24,910 bases of DNA from Helicobacter sp. (GCF_014799995.1 NZ_JAAVGY010000038.1:1-24910); one strand, 5' to 3'. Positions 10,201-18,032 are shown, numbered from the stretch's first letter. Notes: generated by a model not told the origin, from the letters alone. Made by a program: numbers and translations.

Positions 10201-13200
10201 CAGGAGATAACCAACTTACTAGAATCGGGGACAATGACCTCAAGCAGAATCAAGGAGAGATTCAGTTGGAGGAGCGAAATAGAGAGCAAGGCAAGACAAA
10301 TAGACAGCATACACAAACAATACCACAGAAAAGCACGAAGCAAGATTCAAGCAGAGGGGGAATGGGAGGAGAGCCTAGCATATCAAGCCATAGAAGCGGT
10401 AGCCTGCAAGAAAATCCTAGAAGCGATAGGTTGGGACAGAATCGGAATCCAAGAAGTAGAGAATGTCTTTTTGTTGCCAATGGAAAGCGAGGAGTGGGAA
10501 GCACAAAAAGCACAAGTCGCGGATTTGGTAATGCCACAAAGAATCTACGCGTTTCAGATAGATTAGCCGATAATATCCAAAGCACAGACAATCCGCAAGG
10601 ATTGTTAAGCCCCGCACAACAAGCAGAAGTCAATCAAAGATATAAACCAGCAGAAATTATAGAAACAGGCAACGCAAAGCAAATTGTAAAACACAATTTA
10701 AAAGCGATTCAAACCTTAGCAGAACTACTAGAGAATAATGCCCTAGCAACCAACGAACAAAAAGACTTACTCCATAACTTCAGAGGTTTTGGAAAGGCAA
10801 GTAATGAAATGCTAGAGATTATGCGCAATCCACAAAATAAAACAGCGCAAGAATTTACGACTGCATTACAAAAGATTAATGAGATTGTAGGCACAAAGCT
10901 AGACTTGATACAAATTATCCGCACCTTTGCAGATTCTTACTACACGCCACAGCCTATTGTTAGGCAAATGATAGGATTGCTAAAGGATAGAATCGCAAAC
11001 CAACCTAGCTTTAATGTGCTAGAACCAAGCGTAGGCGTTGGTAGATTTTTAGGAGAATTACCAAACAACGCTAATATTTACGCAGTAGAAAGAGACGAAC
11101 TAAGCGCATTACTCGCAAAAAATATCTACCCACACGCTAAAGTAGAAACGAGTGATTTTCAAAAATCTAATATCGCAAATATAGAAAATGCTTTTGATTT
11201 AGTCATCGGAAATCCTCCTTATTCTAGCACAATTCTAAGAGACCAAAAAGGAATTAGTGGCACAGCGCATAATTACTTCCTGCAAAAAAACATTAAATCC
11301 TTACGCCCAAATGGAATCTCTATTCAAATTGTTACGCACAATTTCTTAGATTCTAACAGCTCAAAATATAGAGAGATTATCTCAAAAGAGGCTAAATTCT
11401 TAGGTGCAGTGAGACTTCCTAGCGGGACATTCAAAGATACTGAAGTCGTTACCGATATTGTAGCCTTTAGGAAACTAAACGAGGGTGAGAGTGTAGAGGA
11501 TTTATGGGTAAAAAGTAGCAAGATTGATGAAAATGTCTTTATTAATGATTATTTTAAGCACAATCCTCATCATATTTTAGGAGAAACAAAAGTCATAAAA
11601 AATCAATTTGGTAAGGAAGTTTTACAAGTTATCAATCCTAGCTTTGATATTCATTCCTTTGACTTAGGAAAATACATTCAATTAGACGAGCAGAGTTTAA
11701 AAGGATATACATTAGGCAATGAAATCACTAAACCCACCGAAAATGTTTCCACACAAAGAGCGGTTGGAGAGGTTACAATCCAAAATGGTAAATTTTACAA
11801 ATATCTAAACAATAAGGTAGGTTCGCAAATAGAATTTAATCCTCATCAAGCACTAAGCGAAATAACGACTTGGTCAGAATCCACAATCAAAAAGGCGGTA
11901 GAAAACTATCAAAACGACTTTCCTAAAATCCAAACACTAAAGCGTGAGCTAGAAAACTTAAGAATCTTAGAAAATAGTATGGCAGAGGACACAGAAATAG
12001 AGAGTGCAAGAGCTAGACTAAATAAGGCTTATGATGATTTGCTAAAAGGTTATTCGTTTAAAAATGAAAGTGGAGGATTTAGAGAAAGATTTCGCGCTTT
12101 TGTAATGCTAGATGATACTGCTTTTGAACTTTTAGCACTAGAGAAAGGTATTTTAACAAAAGAAGTCAATGGCAAAACAAAGATTATAGGCTCACAAAAA
12201 GCCGATATTTTTACCCAAAGGCAAATCTATCCATACAAACCACCCCTTAGCGCACAAAATTTAAATGACGCAGTAACCATAGCAAAGAATGAAACAGGAA
12301 AAATAGATATAGAGAGAATCAATAGTCTTTTAAATAGAAATGCAAATGAAATACAAAAGACAAAAGAGGAATTACTAAATGAAAAATTCTTGTTTTTGGA
12401 TTCTAAAGGTGAGATTACAGAAAAAGCAGATTTTTTAAGCGGTAATGTGAAACAAAAGCTACAAAGATTCAAAGATAAGAGCGGAGAGGTAAGGTTTAGT
12501 GAGGATGATAAAAAAGCTAAGTTTCAAAAAATCACTTATGAATCTCTAAAAGAAGTGCAACCAATAGACATTGATATTGCCGATGTAACCATTCCATTAG
12601 GCGCGAATTGGATTCCAAAGGAAATCCACGAGCAATTCTTGCAAGAATTAGGAATGCGTGAAATTAGCCTACAATATGAGCCACAAATTGGCTGGTTAGC
12701 TAAAGGCACAGGACACAACAACAACGAATATATTATCAACACAAGCAAAGAGTTTAGAGACGCCACAGGCGTTAAGGAAATTAATGCGTTAAACTATATA
12801 GAAAAAATGTTTAATAACAATGAATTGCTCGTGCAAAGAGCAGTAACAGAGGGCGAAACCACGCACACTTACAAAGACCCAATTGCGACAAGAGCCTTGC
12901 AAAATGCTAAGGTTAAACTACAAAAAGAGTTTAAAAGATTCATTGTAGATAGAGAGGATTTATTGCAGGATACACAAAAGCGATTCAATGATTTGTTTAA
13001 TGCGGAAGTTCCTAAAACCTACGATGGAAGTCATCTAAGCTTTATTGGAATGAATCGTAATATCCACCTAAGACCACACCAAAAAAATGCAGTGTATCGC
13101 ATTCTTACAAGTAGTAATACACTTTTAGCCCACGCAGTAGGCACAGGTAAAACTTATACCCTAGCCTCCTCTGTAATGGAGGCTAACAGGTTAGGACAGG

Positions 13201-16199
13201 CTAGAAAGAGTATGATTGTCTTGCCAAATTATTTGACAACACAATTTGCCACAGAGGCAAGGCAACTCTATCCAAATGCAAAAATCGCAGTCGTGAATGG
13301 AATTAATAAAAAGCTAAAAAATAGACAACTAGAGCAGTTAAAAAACAATCAATACGATTTAATCGTAACCACCTATACCGCCTTTAAGGAAATGGATATT
13401 TCTAGGGATTATTTCCAAAAGATTATTAACGAGGAAGTTTATGATGCAGAGAGGTTGCTAACAAAGCTACAAAAGGAAAATGCCCCAAAAAGACAAATTA
13501 AAAGCTTGATTGACAGAATAGACAAATTAAGACAAAAGGCAATCTTGCGAGAGGAGAAACTCAAAAAAGAGGGAGTTAATGTTTTCTTTGATGATTTGGG
13601 ATTAGATGGGATTTATTTTGATGAAGCGCATTATCTTAAGTCTCTGCCCATTACTACAAGGCAACCCAATGTAAGAGGCATTAACACACGAGAGAGCGAA
13701 AGAGCAATGGACGCTTTGATGAAAATCCGACAAATGCAAGATTTTAACAAAAAGGTTGTATTTTCCACAGGGACACCCGTTACAAACTATGTCAGTGATA
13801 TTTATATTATGCAAAAATATCTAAGCCCAAATAAGCTAAAAGAACGAGGTGTGGAAAAGTTTGACGATTGGTGTTCTATGTTCGCAGAAGCTTCCACAGA
13901 GTTTGAACTAAAACCAACAGGAGATTATGCGGAGACAACAAGGCTAAGGAGAATCACAAACTTAATAGAGTTAAACAAAATGTATTTTGATTTTACAGAT
14001 TTGATTACCAAAGAGGAAATGAAAGAAGCAATGGAAAATATGGGAATCAAAAATGTAGAACCAAAAGTTACAAGAAAGCAAAGCGTAAATGAACTTTCCA
14101 AAGGACAGGTTGAATATTTAGAGGAAATCTATCATCGCGCAGAGGAATTAAAAAGAAATCCAGAAAGCGCATTTATGAAAGGTGGAGATAATCACTTAAA
14201 AATCATCAATGACGCACGCAAAGCCTCACTAGATTTGCGACTTGTCAATCCAAATGCGCCACGAGACGAAAATAGCAAAGTTGTGAAATGCGCGAACAAT
14301 GTTAAAGAGATATACGATAGATACAATGAGGATTTAGGAACGCAATTAGTGTTTTTAGACCTCTCTACACCTAAGCGCACACTAAGCCCAGCAAAACGCG
14401 CAAAAATAGCAAAAGAATACGAACAGATAATGGAAAGTTTAGAGTTAGGAAAGGCAACAAGTATAGAGGAAGCAGAAAAGCTACAAGCCAAAGCACAGAG
14501 CTTAGGCGAACTCTTAGAAATGAGTGGCAATTCATTTTCGCTTTATGATGAATTAAAAACCTTGCTAAAAGAAAAAGGAATCAAAGAGGACGAAATAGCA
14601 TTCATTCACGACTATGACGCCAAAAAGGGAGCGTTTAGCAAAGAGGCGTTAAGCGATAAAATCAATAGCGGTAAAATCCGCATTTTAATCGGTAGCACAG
14701 GTAAAATGGGCGCGGGTTGTAATTTTCAAGAACGATTAGTGGCGTTGCACCATTTAGACCTTGATTGGACACCAGCGAATATGGAACAAAGAGAAGGTAG
14801 AATCATTAGGCAAGGCAACAAACTTTTAGGAAAATATGGCGAAAACTTTGAGGTAGAGATTCATAACTATATCACGAAAAACAGCTCGGATTCCATTATG
14901 CTCCAAACGCTTGAAAATAAACAGCGAATCATCAAACAAATGCAAGACAAGACATTACGCGTTAGGGAGGTTGTAGATGATAGTGAAGATGATATTTACG
15001 GAATGCTCCAAGCTTTAGGAAGCGAGAATGGCGAGGAAATACTAGAAATGCTAAAACTTGGTAAAAATATCAATCTCATTACCAACGAACTAGAAAGCTT
15101 TGATACAAAGTTAAAAAGCACCACCGCGCAATTATCCTTTGCAAAAGCCAACATTAAAAACCTAGAAACACAAAAAAGTCTTTTACAGACCTTAGAAAAA
15201 ATGCCTTTGGAATCTCTCAATATACAAGGCAAAGAATATTTACTAAGTGGGGAAAAAACGCGTGAGAAATTCAATCAAGCCTTGAGTGCGCAAGTAGATA
15301 AGTTTAGCAACTCCATAGACAATGTTGGAGAAATCGCAACCATTGGAGAATATAAAATCTTAGCCAAAAAGGACAGCAAATATATTATTTTTAGAATCGG
15401 TAAAGATTTAAAAGAAAATGTAGGATTGTTTCATTTTGAAGTAAATAATCGTGCGACAACAGATTATTATCGCAGATTCGCAAAAGAGTTCAAAGAGATT
15501 GCAAAAGGCGAAGCGCAAAAAGAGATTGACATCAAAATACAATCTGCACACGCAACGCGACAAAGGCACGAGAAAACGCTAAAAAATCTAAATAACGAAG
15601 ATAGACAAAACTTAGAAACAGAGCTCAATGCCTATAATGCAAGATACAAAGAGTTAGAGGAGCTCCTCAAGGCAAAAGCGGCAAAGGAGAACAAAGACTC
15701 CGATACTTTACAAACCAACCCGCATTTAGGTAGCGGAATCGTAGGTGGTAGCATTGCGGGGTTTGAGCAAGACAAACAAGGCAACCTACACTTCAATCCT
15801 GCTAACTTCCTGCTAGGACTTGCAGGAGGAGTGATAGGAAGCAAGGCAGTAGCACAAGGATTCAAGGCAATAAGCAAGAATCCCGAGTTTAAAGCAAAAG
15901 TTACAAAAGAGTTAGCCGACACTCTAAGCAAAGGTTGGGATTCCGCAACCAAAGCTTATCCCATTTTATCCACACTAGAGCCACGACACATTATCGCAAA
16001 AAGCGAGAAAGGTAGAGACTTACAAGCAAGGCATATCTTAAAGGAGGTGGAGAAAGAGGCGGGAAAGCTAGAAAAGGTATTTTTGCTTGAAAATAGGATA
16101 AATACAGAAGCACTAGAGCTACCAAAACCCACAGAAAAGTTAGATTTTATAAAACAATCTCAAAAAGACAAAAAGGTTATTTTATTAAAACGCCCATAG
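4233..16199 (+). CDS. Giant polyvalent protein: BECR nuclease modules, ParB-like domain, N6-adenine methyltransferase and SNF2-type helicase (DarB-like)
   Basis: A single 3988-codon frame. In order: charged helical region (1-330); Gly/Ala-rich hydrophobic stretch (about 332-435, glycine-zipper-like) that could insert in membranes; long helical region; PBECR/DUF3519-like nuclease module (about 1017-1144; GAFYRED, DLVWGE, GLAHIIDKH with H1053 and H1058, end DIIPQ); ddrB-like ParB domain (about 1222-1390; GNHRAEAL at 1302); a second BECR-like module (about 1655-1780; LVEPTLKEF, FYSLLITQ, end NDIIPQ); low-complexity linker (about 1968-2118); adenine methyltransferase (YYTP about 2239, LEPSVGVG 2263-2270, NPPY 2327-2330); SNF2-type helicase (GTGKT from 2970, DEAH 3130, STGTP 3178, QREGRIIRQG 3519); a second Gly-rich hydrophobic stretch (about 3857-3880). 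Methyltransferase plus helicase matches P1 DarB, an ejected antirestriction protein. AGGAGAGG precedes the ATG. The C-terminus appears cut short by a frameshift at 16170-16175. Confidence 0.9.
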   Translation: MEQTQKLKKYDFEKAFKSGYSKSQIVNSLRNNYDTNLDWERINEDLKELKPKERDEVLFDSLYNHQDSWGILGLKTKEQPKGLQNRILSDNQIQDINQEVQKLPQWAIESALKPQIIGEALGINGFWKLFQNKEEIARSNALKNALDKGIAQKLEKGEELSIGEMMRYYQANEGMKGFFSPKAHYQKQKELEKIAQTDFQNLDESQKKELKRQYRITRLWNDERELHEKLKDAQTKKEADAHTQAVSERLERDIINLQRTYENIFKSGVDYLNDSTEQSDRYKEMIQESALSLGFDGIGFKGDRIYAFKGDKAIFIDDGFFHNLGQILGTNAFDIGGSITGAIAGAKRGKGKIGTLAGGIAGGAIGAGLGGIADSIIAQFNARGEFNLADALLTGAESATFDIAGGLIVSGGAKAVKGAAKGVQRLLDLAIPVSVLKNSIGSENIQAAKELIEQTLTPEQKDDILEFSKSFGGNLELEGKDTLLTKGAEYLTAKYGADSTIAKVANSLENYSRAHNKAQAREEILTLIRADESGRTLGILLEVAKNSTLANKNLREILNATSYKLKKEIEGLGLKPNALKEIFADLKKGTQEDYDEVFNKILGDLYGDEKVVLNGEAYAKFRQDLGDLIELDPQGMQFLRFVEKRIYDPNGVNFVQLNNARKILNEFCDDMANPSTKKFIENEVKATLREDIESGIQKILLTRPDNYEIAKRMYDTALGDYSVMKDAFKTLKDLEFNDLSKKNTEIMDNLLNFIQGDGGEKEINNYSLLTKGLKKEQIESLELNALNRIYEKNLLKDSRDSTFEVFNSAKFLEDTAKLREIFQSDNAKKFVEIMQGFNRLFGNDARIALELGFANPPKEGSAIAQSVKGAIEQKIVKGIFGILMRNLPTNNKVIDKLGFKEKVQKMALAHHIEQALKSAYSINDFNFTLKKIGNDPNTPTPTRMAIESFNKELTKLLEEARENADISKNAKELEEALGKANLQDTQADFGTNYPQFYHKGSEAIAHLLETKSGQVQGAFYREDLQSLSGNGEIDLVWGEITDKTNHKGYGLAHIIDKHPELDLNKIPEIVENGKLVNQNGTNTIWHKQGDKYYKVGISKGFKGSGENQWVITAYEVNREKDKTFGDVLFTDKQPLPNSTDIIPQPQPKNTQEKPTLQEKIQALKAQRKKELEIALQAKMAKEAQASQALREAQQERQRIKDAQVGKAINEIDLNLQGAIRARALKPTRINLENKSYPAKFVIIKKEDLKPNFETKGTQGRTQKQENVIKDIQENLNPNKLFFSEGGFEGLPIILRDGQVSVGNHRAEALKNLSQESKVAYKKSAKEIFGIDLKDDELIVRMLDERIPNDEILNLSFASNVGREQNLSEKALSTLGKYQENLDKLPTQIYAQNVEEMQQIVAKSLDKANNGLNTFDTNLALFASLAKSKDKNILDAINAISGDAEQKAKVIKMFVENAGNFHNLAKQTQLPNLDLRDYLTQALYFTAKADSSRVENFKEIAQEIKSILQTTDKNGKNALIDDKSYYDELVGKIMGYSFARFRELENPSGSLFDFLANIKQGLKEELEPTLFSAGRELQSANIYDFLSLAIKSGIPSNETSEVLELLPQLKAKHEAIKEANAKTLSKNISAQADSLQKESTQNALKILENTQGAQIPKELNIDTFMKSLENVENKENFIKHLQSKTDAQSRLAYLNLVEPTLKEFDLKLTKGERESYIKIFNDGNNFYSLLITQEQDKQLITFLPKARMDYIKRRIESADLIQTFTDRASNNAIGLANDIIPQSTKEAIDQANRFAEPFSNEQFSALPKAKQAQYQSLQKQAGVLYNKYHQAKGVEAKRVYEKQYNAMLDKIYNFEQKYPVRVSSTQVQVRTNTTPSFTPDEIIDVEIIEAEPSIQKQITYKRHNLRAKAIQSLQIKLEALKPYPQKQIEYKRLESQINVLVEKQHKELQQPSLFSEEDLAKAKENSIIQNKITKGEKYGTTDSNKSGEINTGDNQLTRIGDNDLKQNQGEIQLEERNREQGKTNRQHTQTIPQKSTKQDSSRGGMGGEPSISSHRSGSLQENPRSDRLGQNRNPRSRECLFVANGKRGVGSTKSTSRGFGNATKNLRVSDRLADNIQSTDNPQGLLSPAQQAEVNQRYKPAEIIETGNAKQIVKHNLKAIQTLAELLENNALATNEQKDLLHNFRGFGKASNEMLEIMRNPQNKTAQEFTTALQKINEIVGTKLDLIQIIRTFADSYYTPQPIVRQMIGLLKDRIANQPSFNVLEPSVGVGRFLGELPNNANIYAVERDELSALLAKNIYPHAKVETSDFQKSNIANIENAFDLVIGNPPYSSTILRDQKGISGTAHNYFLQKNIKSLRPNGISIQIVTHNFLDSNSSKYREIISKEAKFLGAVRLPSGTFKDTEVVTDIVAFRKLNEGESVEDLWVKSSKIDENVFINDYFKHNPHHILGETKVIKNQFGKEVLQVINPSFDIHSFDLGKYIQLDEQSLKGYTLGNEITKPTENVSTQRAVGEVTIQNGKFYKYLNNKVGSQIEFNPHQALSEITTWSESTIKKAVENYQNDFPKIQTLKRELENLRILENSMAEDTEIESARARLNKAYDDLLKGYSFKNESGGFRERFRAFVMLDDTAFELLALEKGILTKEVNGKTKIIGSQKADIFTQRQIYPYKPPLSAQNLNDAVTIAKNETGKIDIERINSLLNRNANEIQKTKEELLNEKFLFLDSKGEITEKADFLSGNVKQKLQRFKDKSGEVRFSEDDKKAKFQKITYESLKEVQPIDIDIADVTIPLGANWIPKEIHEQFLQELGMREISLQYEPQIGWLAKGTGHNNNEYIINTSKEFRDATGVKEINALNYIEKMFNNNELLVQRAVTEGETTHTYKDPIATRALQNAKVKLQKEFKRFIVDREDLLQDTQKRFNDLFNAEVPKTYDGSHLSFIGMNRNIHLRPHQKNAVYRILTSSNTLLAHAVGTGKTYTLASSVMEANRLGQARKSMIVLPNYLTTQFATEARQLYPNAKIAVVNGINKKLKNRQLEQLKNNQYDLIVTTYTAFKEMDISRDYFQKIINEEVYDAERLLTKLQKENAPKRQIKSLIDRIDKLRQKAILREEKLKKEGVNVFFDDLGLDGIYFDEAHYLKSLPITTRQPNVRGINTRESERAMDALMKIRQMQDFNKKVVFSTGTPVTNYVSDIYIMQKYLSPNKLKERGVEKFDDWCSMFAEASTEFELKPTGDYAETTRLRRITNLIELNKMYFDFTDLITKEEMKEAMENMGIKNVEPKVTRKQSVNELSKGQVEYLEEIYHRAEELKRNPESAFMKGGDNHLKIINDARKASLDLRLVNPNAPRDENSKVVKCANNVKEIYDRYNEDLGTQLVFLDLSTPKRTLSPAKRAKIAKEYEQIMESLELGKATSIEEAEKLQAKAQSLGELLEMSGNSFSLYDELKTLLKEKGIKEDEIAFIHDYDAKKGAFSKEALSDKINSGKIRILIGSTGKMGAGCNFQERLVALHHLDLDWTPANMEQREGRIIRQGNKLLGKYGENFEVEIHNYITKNSSDSIMLQTLENKQRIIKQMQDKTLRVREVVDDSEDDIYGMLQALGSENGEEILEMLKLGKNINLITNELESFDTKLKSTTAQLSFAKANIKNLETQKSLLQTLEKMPLESLNIQGKEYLLSGEKTREKFNQALSAQVDKFSNSIDNVGEIATIGEYKILAKKDSKYIIFRIGKDLKENVGLFHFEVNNRATTDYYRRFAKEFKEIAKGEAQKEIDIKIQSAHATRQRHEKTLKNLNNEDRQNLETELNAYNARYKELEELLKAKAAKENKDSDTLQTNPHLGSGIVGGSIAGFEQDKQGNLHFNPANFLLGLAGGVIGSKAVAQGFKAISKNPEFKAKVTKELADTLSKGWDSATKAYPILSTLEPRHIIAKSEKGRDLQARHILKEVEKEAGKLEKVFLLENRINTEALELPKPTEKLDFIKQSQKDKKVILLKRP
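10127..10132 (+). promoter_or_regulatory. TATAAT box ahead of the nested gene
   Basis: A perfect TATAAT lies 30 bases before the nested ATG at 10162. Campylobacterota sigma-70 promoters often lack a -35 box, so a -10 alone could act. The hexamer also arises by chance in AT-rich DNA, so support comes only from its place next to a ribosome binding site and ORF. Confidence 0.3.
10162..10566 (+). CDS. Nested ORF inside the giant gene (another frame), 134 aa, possible winged-helix protein
   Basis: This ORF lies wholly within the giant gene in a different frame. A stop at 10129-10131 closes its frame upstream. AAAAGGAGAGA lies 3 bases before ATG 10162, almost identical to the coat gene's ribosome binding site. 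The product looks foldable: four Trp, regular hydrophobic spacing and predicted helices throughout. LTQEITNLLESGTMTSSRIK (about 12-31) reads like a winged helix-turn-helix; the rest includes EEWEAQKAQVADLVMPQRIY. The giant frame opposite encodes a stretch rich in Asn, Gln, Ser, Arg, Gly and Thr, as expected of a linker or of a frame never selected for folding. So this frame may be the older or more constrained one. I recognise no family; DNA binding is a guess from the N-terminus. Chance is still possible. Confidence 0.55.
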   Translation: MARQIPTNQEKLTQEITNLLESGTMTSSRIKERFSWRSEIESKARQIDSIHKQYHRKARSKIQAEGEWEESLAYQAIEAVACKKILEAIGWDRIGIQEVENVFLLPMESEEWEAQKAQVADLVMPQRIYAFQID

Positions 16200-16366
16200 G
16201 CAGAGTGGATTTTAAAAATATCATAAAAACATACAGGCATCTTTATGAAAATATTTATTTCGGAAAGCAACGGAAAGATTTCTGTATAAGGGATTCCCTG
16301 TTTTTGAAATACCACACACCAATACAACCACCTAGAGCAACACCATACACAAAGATTAAAATATAA
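16170..16366 (+). pseudogene. Out-of-frame remnant of a third BECR nuclease module (first half)
   Basis: The giant frame stops at 16199. In the frame entered by one extra A in the A5 run at 16170-16174, or by a -1 slip on C AAA AAG, the reading continues to TAA 16364-16366. It gives YFIKTPIGRVDF, then KTYRHLYENIYFGKQRKDF, then a tail that looks random from about 16300. The IKTPIG...YRHLYEN...R pattern is how I remember the first half of PBECR-type nuclease domains of Helicobacter prophage polyvalent proteins; no search was run. The expected second half appears at 18029-18355, beyond an inserted cassette. Frameshift and split together suggest an inactive module. Confidence 0.5.
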
Positions 16367-16542
16367 TTGTCAAATCTGACCAATGAAAGAAAATTAGTTA
16401 AAATTTCAAAAACCAAGACAATCCTTTAAATGCTTATTTGTAAAATTATATTGCAAATCAACTAGAAGAGATTAACAAAAAAGCAAAAGCAAATTTTTAT
16501 GTAAATTTGAATAAAATTACTGAAAATGAAGGCGCAAACCAA

Positions 16543-17229
16543 ATGAACAATTCAACAAATTCAATCATTAAATGTATATGTGATTTATCATTAAAATTTA
16601 AAGGTGATATTGAAAATTTATTGCCAATAATAATTTCTTCTGAATATGCTTTTAGCGATATTGAAAGACTGCCAGCAAACCAAATTCCTCTAAATATTAG
16701 AAGCATAGAACCAAGCTTAAAAATGCAACCTATTTATAAAATTCATTCAAAAGAGCACAATGTTGAAATTATGCTCGGGGATTTTACAATAGGTTTTACT
16801 ACAACTTCTTATAAAAATTGGGAAGATTTTAATAAAATACAGACGGCGATAATTAAGACAATAATTGAAAAAGATGTTATTGAAAAAATAAACAGAATTG
16901 GATTGCGGTATATTAATTTCTTTAATGGAAACATTAAAGAAAAAGGAAAGGACACTTTTAGTTTTAAAATAAACAATGAAGAAAAGCTAGAAAATCTTTT
17001 AAATGTTTGTTTTAGGGAGGAAGTAAAAGGCAATGTTGTAAATACTATAATTGCCAACAAACAAACACAAATGCTAGAAAAAGTAGCACAAGAAGGTTAT
17101 ATAACTGACATTATTGTCGCTTTTGAAAATAATACAAAGATGGATTATAATGAGATTGCGAATAAAATAGAGGAATTACATACTATACAAGAAGAGCAAT
17201 TTGAGTCAATAAGAGGGAAAAATGTTTGA
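16543..17229 (+). CDS. TIGR04255-like family protein (cassette gene 1)
   Basis: With the ATG at 16543 the product is 228 aa. The ATG is preferred because GAAGG lies about 10 bases before it; a TTG at 16507 would add 12 residues without a ribosome binding site. The body shows the pattern I associate with the sporadically distributed TIGR04255 family: a short N-terminal strand (SIIKCICDLSLKF), a middle strand-rich segment (VEIMLGDFTIGFTTTSYKNW), then INRIGLRYINFF, and a C-terminal strand/helix half. The biochemical function of this family is not established to my knowledge; its patchy spread suggests mobile-element or defence roles. It has no signal peptide or membrane segment. Base composition is much richer in A/T than the flanking phage genes, suggesting separate acquisition. 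Its TGA overlaps the next gene's ATG by 8 bases, so translation is probably coupled. Confidence 0.7.
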   Translation: MNNSTNSIIKCICDLSLKFKGDIENLLPIIISSEYAFSDIERLPANQIPLNIRSIEPSLKMQPIYKIHSKEHNVEIMLGDFTIGFTTTSYKNWEDFNKIQTAIIKTIIEKDVIEKINRIGLRYINFFNGNIKEKGKDTFSFKINNEEKLENLLNVCFREEVKGNVVNTIIANKQTQMLEKVAQEGYITDIIVAFENNTKMDYNEIANKIEELHTIQEEQFESIRGKNV

Positions 17230-17680
17230 TTCTCTCCCTCAAGATTTATTTTATCAAATGTCAGACCATCTGTGTTTAGAATCTCCAAAGCAAGAATATT
17301 TTATACCCATAAATACGCTTTATTCACCATATAACTTAAACACTCAAGGAATAATAGAGATTAAGATTGAGGGCAAAAATAGTATTTTAAATACGAATTT
17401 TTCAGATAGAGCCGACAATGATAACACATCGTATGAAATGGAAAATTATGACTTAAATAATGAAGAAAATGAAATCAAGAAAATCCGCAATATGATTGAA
17501 AAAAGATTTGATTGCAAGGTTCAGTCATTAAGTAAGTTTAAAGATGAAACAGGCAAAACTGATATTATCTTTAATACTGATTTACCAGAGATGACAACCG
17601 ATGAAATATACAATATCAATCAAAAATTTTATAATCTACTTGCCAACAATCAATATATTGGTTCGGTATTGATTCTCTAA
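17222..17680 (+). CDS. Unknown protein, 152 aa (cassette gene 2)
   Basis: The ATG at 17222 lies inside the end of the TIGR04255-like gene, and the next gene begins one base after its stop, so this is the middle of a coupled three-gene unit. The protein is soluble and acidic, with Asn/Asp/Glu-rich stretches (SDRADNDNTSYEMENYDLNN, about 61-80), and ends in a strand-helix-strand pattern (KTDIIFNTDLPEMTTDEIYN, then YNLLANNQYIGSVLIL). No nuclease, ATPase or DNA-binding motif is visible. By position it could be an adaptor, sensor or antidote linking its neighbours, but nothing in the sequence proves that. I do not recognise the family. Codon use is AT-rich like the rest of the cassette. Confidence 0.65.
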   Translation: MFDSLPQDLFYQMSDHLCLESPKQEYFIPINTLYSPYNLNTQGIIEIKIEGKNSILNTNFSDRADNDNTSYEMENYDLNNEENEIKKIRNMIEKRFDCKVQSLSKFKDETGKTDIIFNTDLPEMTTDEIYNINQKFYNLLANNQYIGSVLIL

Positions 17681-17681
17681 A

Positions 17682-18032
17682 ATGCAAGACCATCAACAAT
17701 TATCTCAAGCAATGCAAAAGTTTGCGGAACGATATAAAGACAAAGAAGACTCCATAAGCATTAGAACGATGTATAATAGACTTTATTATGCACTTTATCA
17801 CAAAATACTACACGACAATCCAAATAATCGCACTTTGCAAGGAAAAACTGCAGGAATACACTCTTATATCAAATGCAATAATAATCTACAAGGTTTCAAG
17901 CAACAGCTGTATAATGACCTATATACACTTAGAATGTGGGCTGATTACGATATTGAGGAAAAAGAGATAAAAACCAAAAATTCTTTTAACCTTTTTTCAG
18001 TCTTATTTAGTGGAAAAATAATTGTGAAATGA
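17682..18032 (+). CDS. HEPN-like (UPF0332-like) protein, 116 aa (cassette gene 3)
   Basis: The start at 17682 follows the previous TAA by one base. SIRTMYNRLYYALYHK (26-41) resembles the SRAYYAAFHA helix of UPF0332/HEPN proteins and contains R33-x6-H40, compatible with the R-x(4-6)-H signature of HEPN ribonucleases. A later GIHSYI (59-63 region) and LRMWADYD (83-90) match the family's conserved histidine and its R..ADYD helix. HEPN proteins are often RNases or their structural relatives, and many are toxins or abortive-infection effectors paired with an antitoxin. The residue after Arg33 is Leu rather than the usual polar residue, so catalysis is uncertain. In context it is the likely effector of the cassette. 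Alternative: a non-catalytic HEPN partner. Confidence 0.6.
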   Translation: MQDHQQLSQAMQKFAERYKDKEDSISIRTMYNRLYYALYHKILHDNPNNRTLQGKTAGIHSYIKCNNNLQGFKQQLYNDLYTLRMWADYDIEEKEIKTKNSFNLFSVLFSGKIIVK

